Positions 59,337 through 62,000 of a stretch of DNA of 62,000 nt are shown one piece after another. Source of the DNA: Symsagittifera roscoffensis (Eukaryota; Xenacoelomorpha; Acoela; Convolutidae); the NCBI RefSeq assembly GCF_963678635.1, contig NC_087065.1, positions 44,673,919 through 44,735,918 of the forward strand. The letters run 5' to 3'. A program made the position numbers and the translations under genes. The notes under the pieces were generated by a model. It ran no database searches. It was not told where the DNA came from and was given only the letters and a program-made list of their open reading frames with translations. Positions within the stretch are counted from its first letter, which is position 1; each line of letters opens with the position of its first letter.

Positions 59337-59914
59337 GCAAACGGTGTCAGTATAAAAATTTTTAACCAACTAACTCAAAAAAATAGTCTTTAATAACAGA
59401 CAAACCATAATTCGAAAAAATGTTAAGATTTCAGGGTATCAAAAAATTTATTTCGCTGCGTAAACCACAACATTTTTAACTGCCCTTGAAATCTTCAACA
59501 AAAATTACACTAACTTCGAGAATTTTAACTTTATGTTTCAATTTTTGCATTACAAATTCTTTAGCTACAAACCAAACTGCTGCTCCTGCTTTGCAGACGT
59601 TAAATGAAACACGACTAACTATATGAAAAAAACTCTTGCACGAAAAAAAATTATACGAGAGATCAGAGTTATACGATAAATTATATGATTTAACCAGACC
59701 AATAGATGGCAATTTTTTTCTTTTTTGTGATACAAGGATTTTTCGTTTGCGTGGCGGCTCAATATTAGTGATTATTTTTTGTTTTCGTGGGGGCTCAAAT
59801 CCAAGATAAACCGTTTTCTGAGATAGCAAACCAAGAGGAAGCAAACCTGAAAGTTTTATTCTTTAAAGTCCATTATCCTTTAAGGTCGATAAAAAATATT
59901 TAGGTTCAAGGCAC

Positions 59915-59973
<59 letters not shown>

Positions 59974-59990
59974 GCATCATCATCATCATG
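59337..59990. repeat. Tandem unit 1 (654 bp) ending in a (CAT)n tract
   Basis: Begins GCAAACGGTGTCAGTATAAA and ends in an ATC/CAT trinucleotide run (about 59919-59989). Followed directly by a near-identical unit. A 122-codon minus-strand frame spans it (59476-59844). The differences between copies of that frame mostly change amino acids, so coding constraint is unlikely. Confidence 0.9.
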
Positions 59991-60574
59991 GCAAACGGTG
60001 TCAGTATAAATTTTTTTAACCAACTAACTCAAAAAAATAGTCTTTAATAACAGACAAACCATAATTCGAATAATTATGGAATTTTAAGATTTCAGGGTAT
60101 CAAAAAATTTATTTCGCTGCGTAAACGACAACATTTTTAGCTGCCCTTGAAATCTTCAACAAAAATTACACTAACTTCGAGAATTTTAACTTTATGTTTC
60201 AATTTTTGCATTACAAATTCTTTAGCTACAAACCAAACTACTGCTCCTGCTTTGCAGACGTTAAATGAAACACGACGAATTATATGAAAAAACCTCTTGC
60301 ACGGCAAAAAATTATACGAGAGATCAGAGTTATACGATAAATTATATGATTTAACCAGACCAATAGATGGCGATTTTTTTCTTTTTTGTGATACAAGGAT
60401 TTTTCGTTTGCGTAGCGGCTCAAAATTAGTGATTATTTTTTGTTTTCGTGGGGGCTCAAATCCAAGATAAACAGTTTTTTCTGAGATAGCAAGCCAAGAG
60501 GAAGCAATCCTGAAAGTTTTATTCTTTAAAGTCCATTATCCTTTAAGGTCGATAAAAAATATTTAGGTTCAAGG

Positions 60575-60646
<72 letters not shown>

Positions 60647-60671
60647 AATCATCACCATCATCATCATCATG
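59991..60671. repeat. Tandem unit 2 (681 bp) ending in a (CAT)n tract
   Basis: Near-identical to unit 1, with a longer trinucleotide run (about 60577-60670). The minus-strand frame is broken by an indel at the T run near 60475. Confidence 0.9.
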
Positions 60672-61255
60672 GCAAACGGTGTCAGTATAAATTTTTTTAA
60701 CCAACTAACTCAAAAAAATAGTCTTTAATAACAGACAAACCATAATTCGAATAATTATAGAATTTTAAGATTTCAGGGTATCAAAAAATTTATTTCGCTG
60801 CGTAAACGACAACATTTTTAGCTGCCCTTGAAATCTTCAACAAAAATTACACTAACTTCGAGAATTTTAACTTTCTGTTTCAATTTTTTCATAACAAATT
60901 CTTTAGCTACAAACCAAACTACTGCTCCTGCTTTACAGACGTTAAATGAAACACGACGAACTATATGAAAAAAACTCTTGCACGATAAAAAATTATACGA
61001 GAGATCAGAGTTATACGATAAATTATATGATTTAACCAGACCAATAGATGGCAATTTTTTTCTTTTTTGTGATACAAGGATTTTTCGTTTGCGTGGCGGC
61101 TCAATATTAGTGATTATTTTTTGTTTTCGTGGGGGCTCAAGTCCAAGATAAACCGTTTTCTGAGATAGCAAACCAAGAGGAAGCAATCCTGAAAGTTTTA
61201 TTCTTTAAAGTCCATTATCCTTTAAGGTCGATAAAAATATTTAGGTTCAAGGCAC
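60672..61255. repeat. Tandem unit 3 (584 bp) without (CAT)n
   Basis: Third copy. It ends at GGTTCAAGGCA, where the other two enter the trinucleotide tract. The 122-codon frame is open again (60818-61186). Confidence 0.9.
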
Positions 61256-61390
61256 TCTTAGTAAATATGCCAAAAAAGAAAAACTTTGGAGATCCTTTTT
61301 TTTTTCATTTTTAAAGTTATCCCCCACACGCTGCGTAAAAGACGAAGTGATAAACTTTTCCTTCGGCAACGAATTTATATGCGCAAATTG

Positions 61391-61831
61391 GGGTCTTATG
61401 TACTAAACGGCCCAATTTCATTATTTCTACATCTCTTGAACTGAAATTATTGTGGATGAATTTCATTGGCTAATTAGCCAATCTAGTTTCATCGACATTT
61501 TCTGCCATTTCAATTGAAATTTCAAGCAGATAAAATTATAAGCCGAAATGATAAAGAAAATTGAATTTTGTTTTGTCCAGCCATTTTACTGAATTTTGCT
61601 TGTCTGGGCAAGGTTTCACAAGTGACTCATAATTATTTTGATAATTTGACTCAAAGTTCCACCTTTTCGGCAATTTCGGCTAATATTTTTATCTGCTAGA
61701 AAAGTTGATCGGAATGCCTGACCGTGTAACTTCAATTTGATTGGCTAAAATTACCCAATCAAATTTGATCGTTCAATTTCCAGCTTACGATGTAGAAAAT
61801 TTGATTTTGGGTCGTTTAGTGCATAAGACCC
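61391..61831. mobile_element. Intact 441 bp MITE with 8 bp target duplication
   Basis: Inverted termini: GGGTCTTATGTACTAAACG at the left and, reverse-complemented, GGGTCTTATGCACTAAACG at the right, extending to about 30 bp with few mismatches. It is flanked by a perfect 8 bp duplication GCAAATTG at 61383-61390 and 61832-61839. There is no coding capacity. The duplication length suggests a hAT-type transposase, though the termini differ from the CAGGGGCGG family. Confidence 0.92.
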
Positions 61832-62000
61832 GCAAATTGTTTGCCTCAATTCAATTTGCAATTTGAAATTGCTTAAGTATCCAATAACGCTTTTACAGGA
61901 CCAAATACATCGCAATTTGATATAGCAAGCTATCCCAATTTGAAAATTTGAATTATAGTGGTCAAATTAGTCACAAATTTACCACCCTATAACTCAAGAA

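Noticed and set aside
59476-61186. 122-codon minus-strand frames as tandem genes
   Set aside because: The middle copy is broken, and the differences between open copies are mostly amino-acid changing, with no recognisable family.

Overview
The window is nuclear DNA of an animal, most likely an invertebrate bilaterian. It is AT-rich, has spliced genes with GT-AG introns and GC-richer exons, a paired-class homeobox gene, a class A GPCR, and abundant short non-autonomous transposons. I cannot name the phylum from sequence alone. There is one 200-N assembly gap.

Layout. 1-15625: three tandem copies (about 5.9, 4.5 and 5.2 kb) of a large non-coding repeat unit. Each copy carries an old hAT-type MITE, a dispersed-repeat segment and a roughly 450 bp imperfect palindrome built from GGAATCC/GCGGAATCCGC blocks. 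The middle copy has lost two blocks of about 0.7 kb. 15626-17172: intergenic. 17173-21294 (+): four-exon rhodopsin-class GPCR, 445 codons, with a dead LINE and an assembly gap in intron 1 and a MITE in intron 2. 21295-30880: gene-free and repeat-rich, with MITE relics, minisatellites and direct repeats. 30883-39366 (-): seven-exon paired-class homeobox gene, closest to the ALX/aristaless-like group, 435 codons. 39367-41942: promoter and intergenic DNA that is poor in recognisable transposons, including a block rich in TAAT/ATTA and forkhead-like sites. 41943-58652 (-): 3' part of a long multi-exon gene for an acidic, coiled-coil protein that I do not recognise; its introns hold tRNA-like SINEs, a mariner-type relic and an intact 426 bp hAT MITE. 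58673-62000: MITE relic, a foldback element, three 0.6-0.7 kb tandem units separated by (CAT)n tracts, and a second intact MITE with perfect 8 bp target duplications.

The three genes have no evident joint pathway. The coiled-coil gene lies upstream of the homeobox gene on the same strand, 2.6 kb apart. The GPCR lies on the opposite strand and converges on the homeobox gene across about 9.6 kb. Exon models were built by hand from reading frame, splice sites and phase matching. The homeobox and GPCR models close completely in phase. The coiled-coil model has one unresolved stretch (50.5-54.3 kb) and no 5' end.
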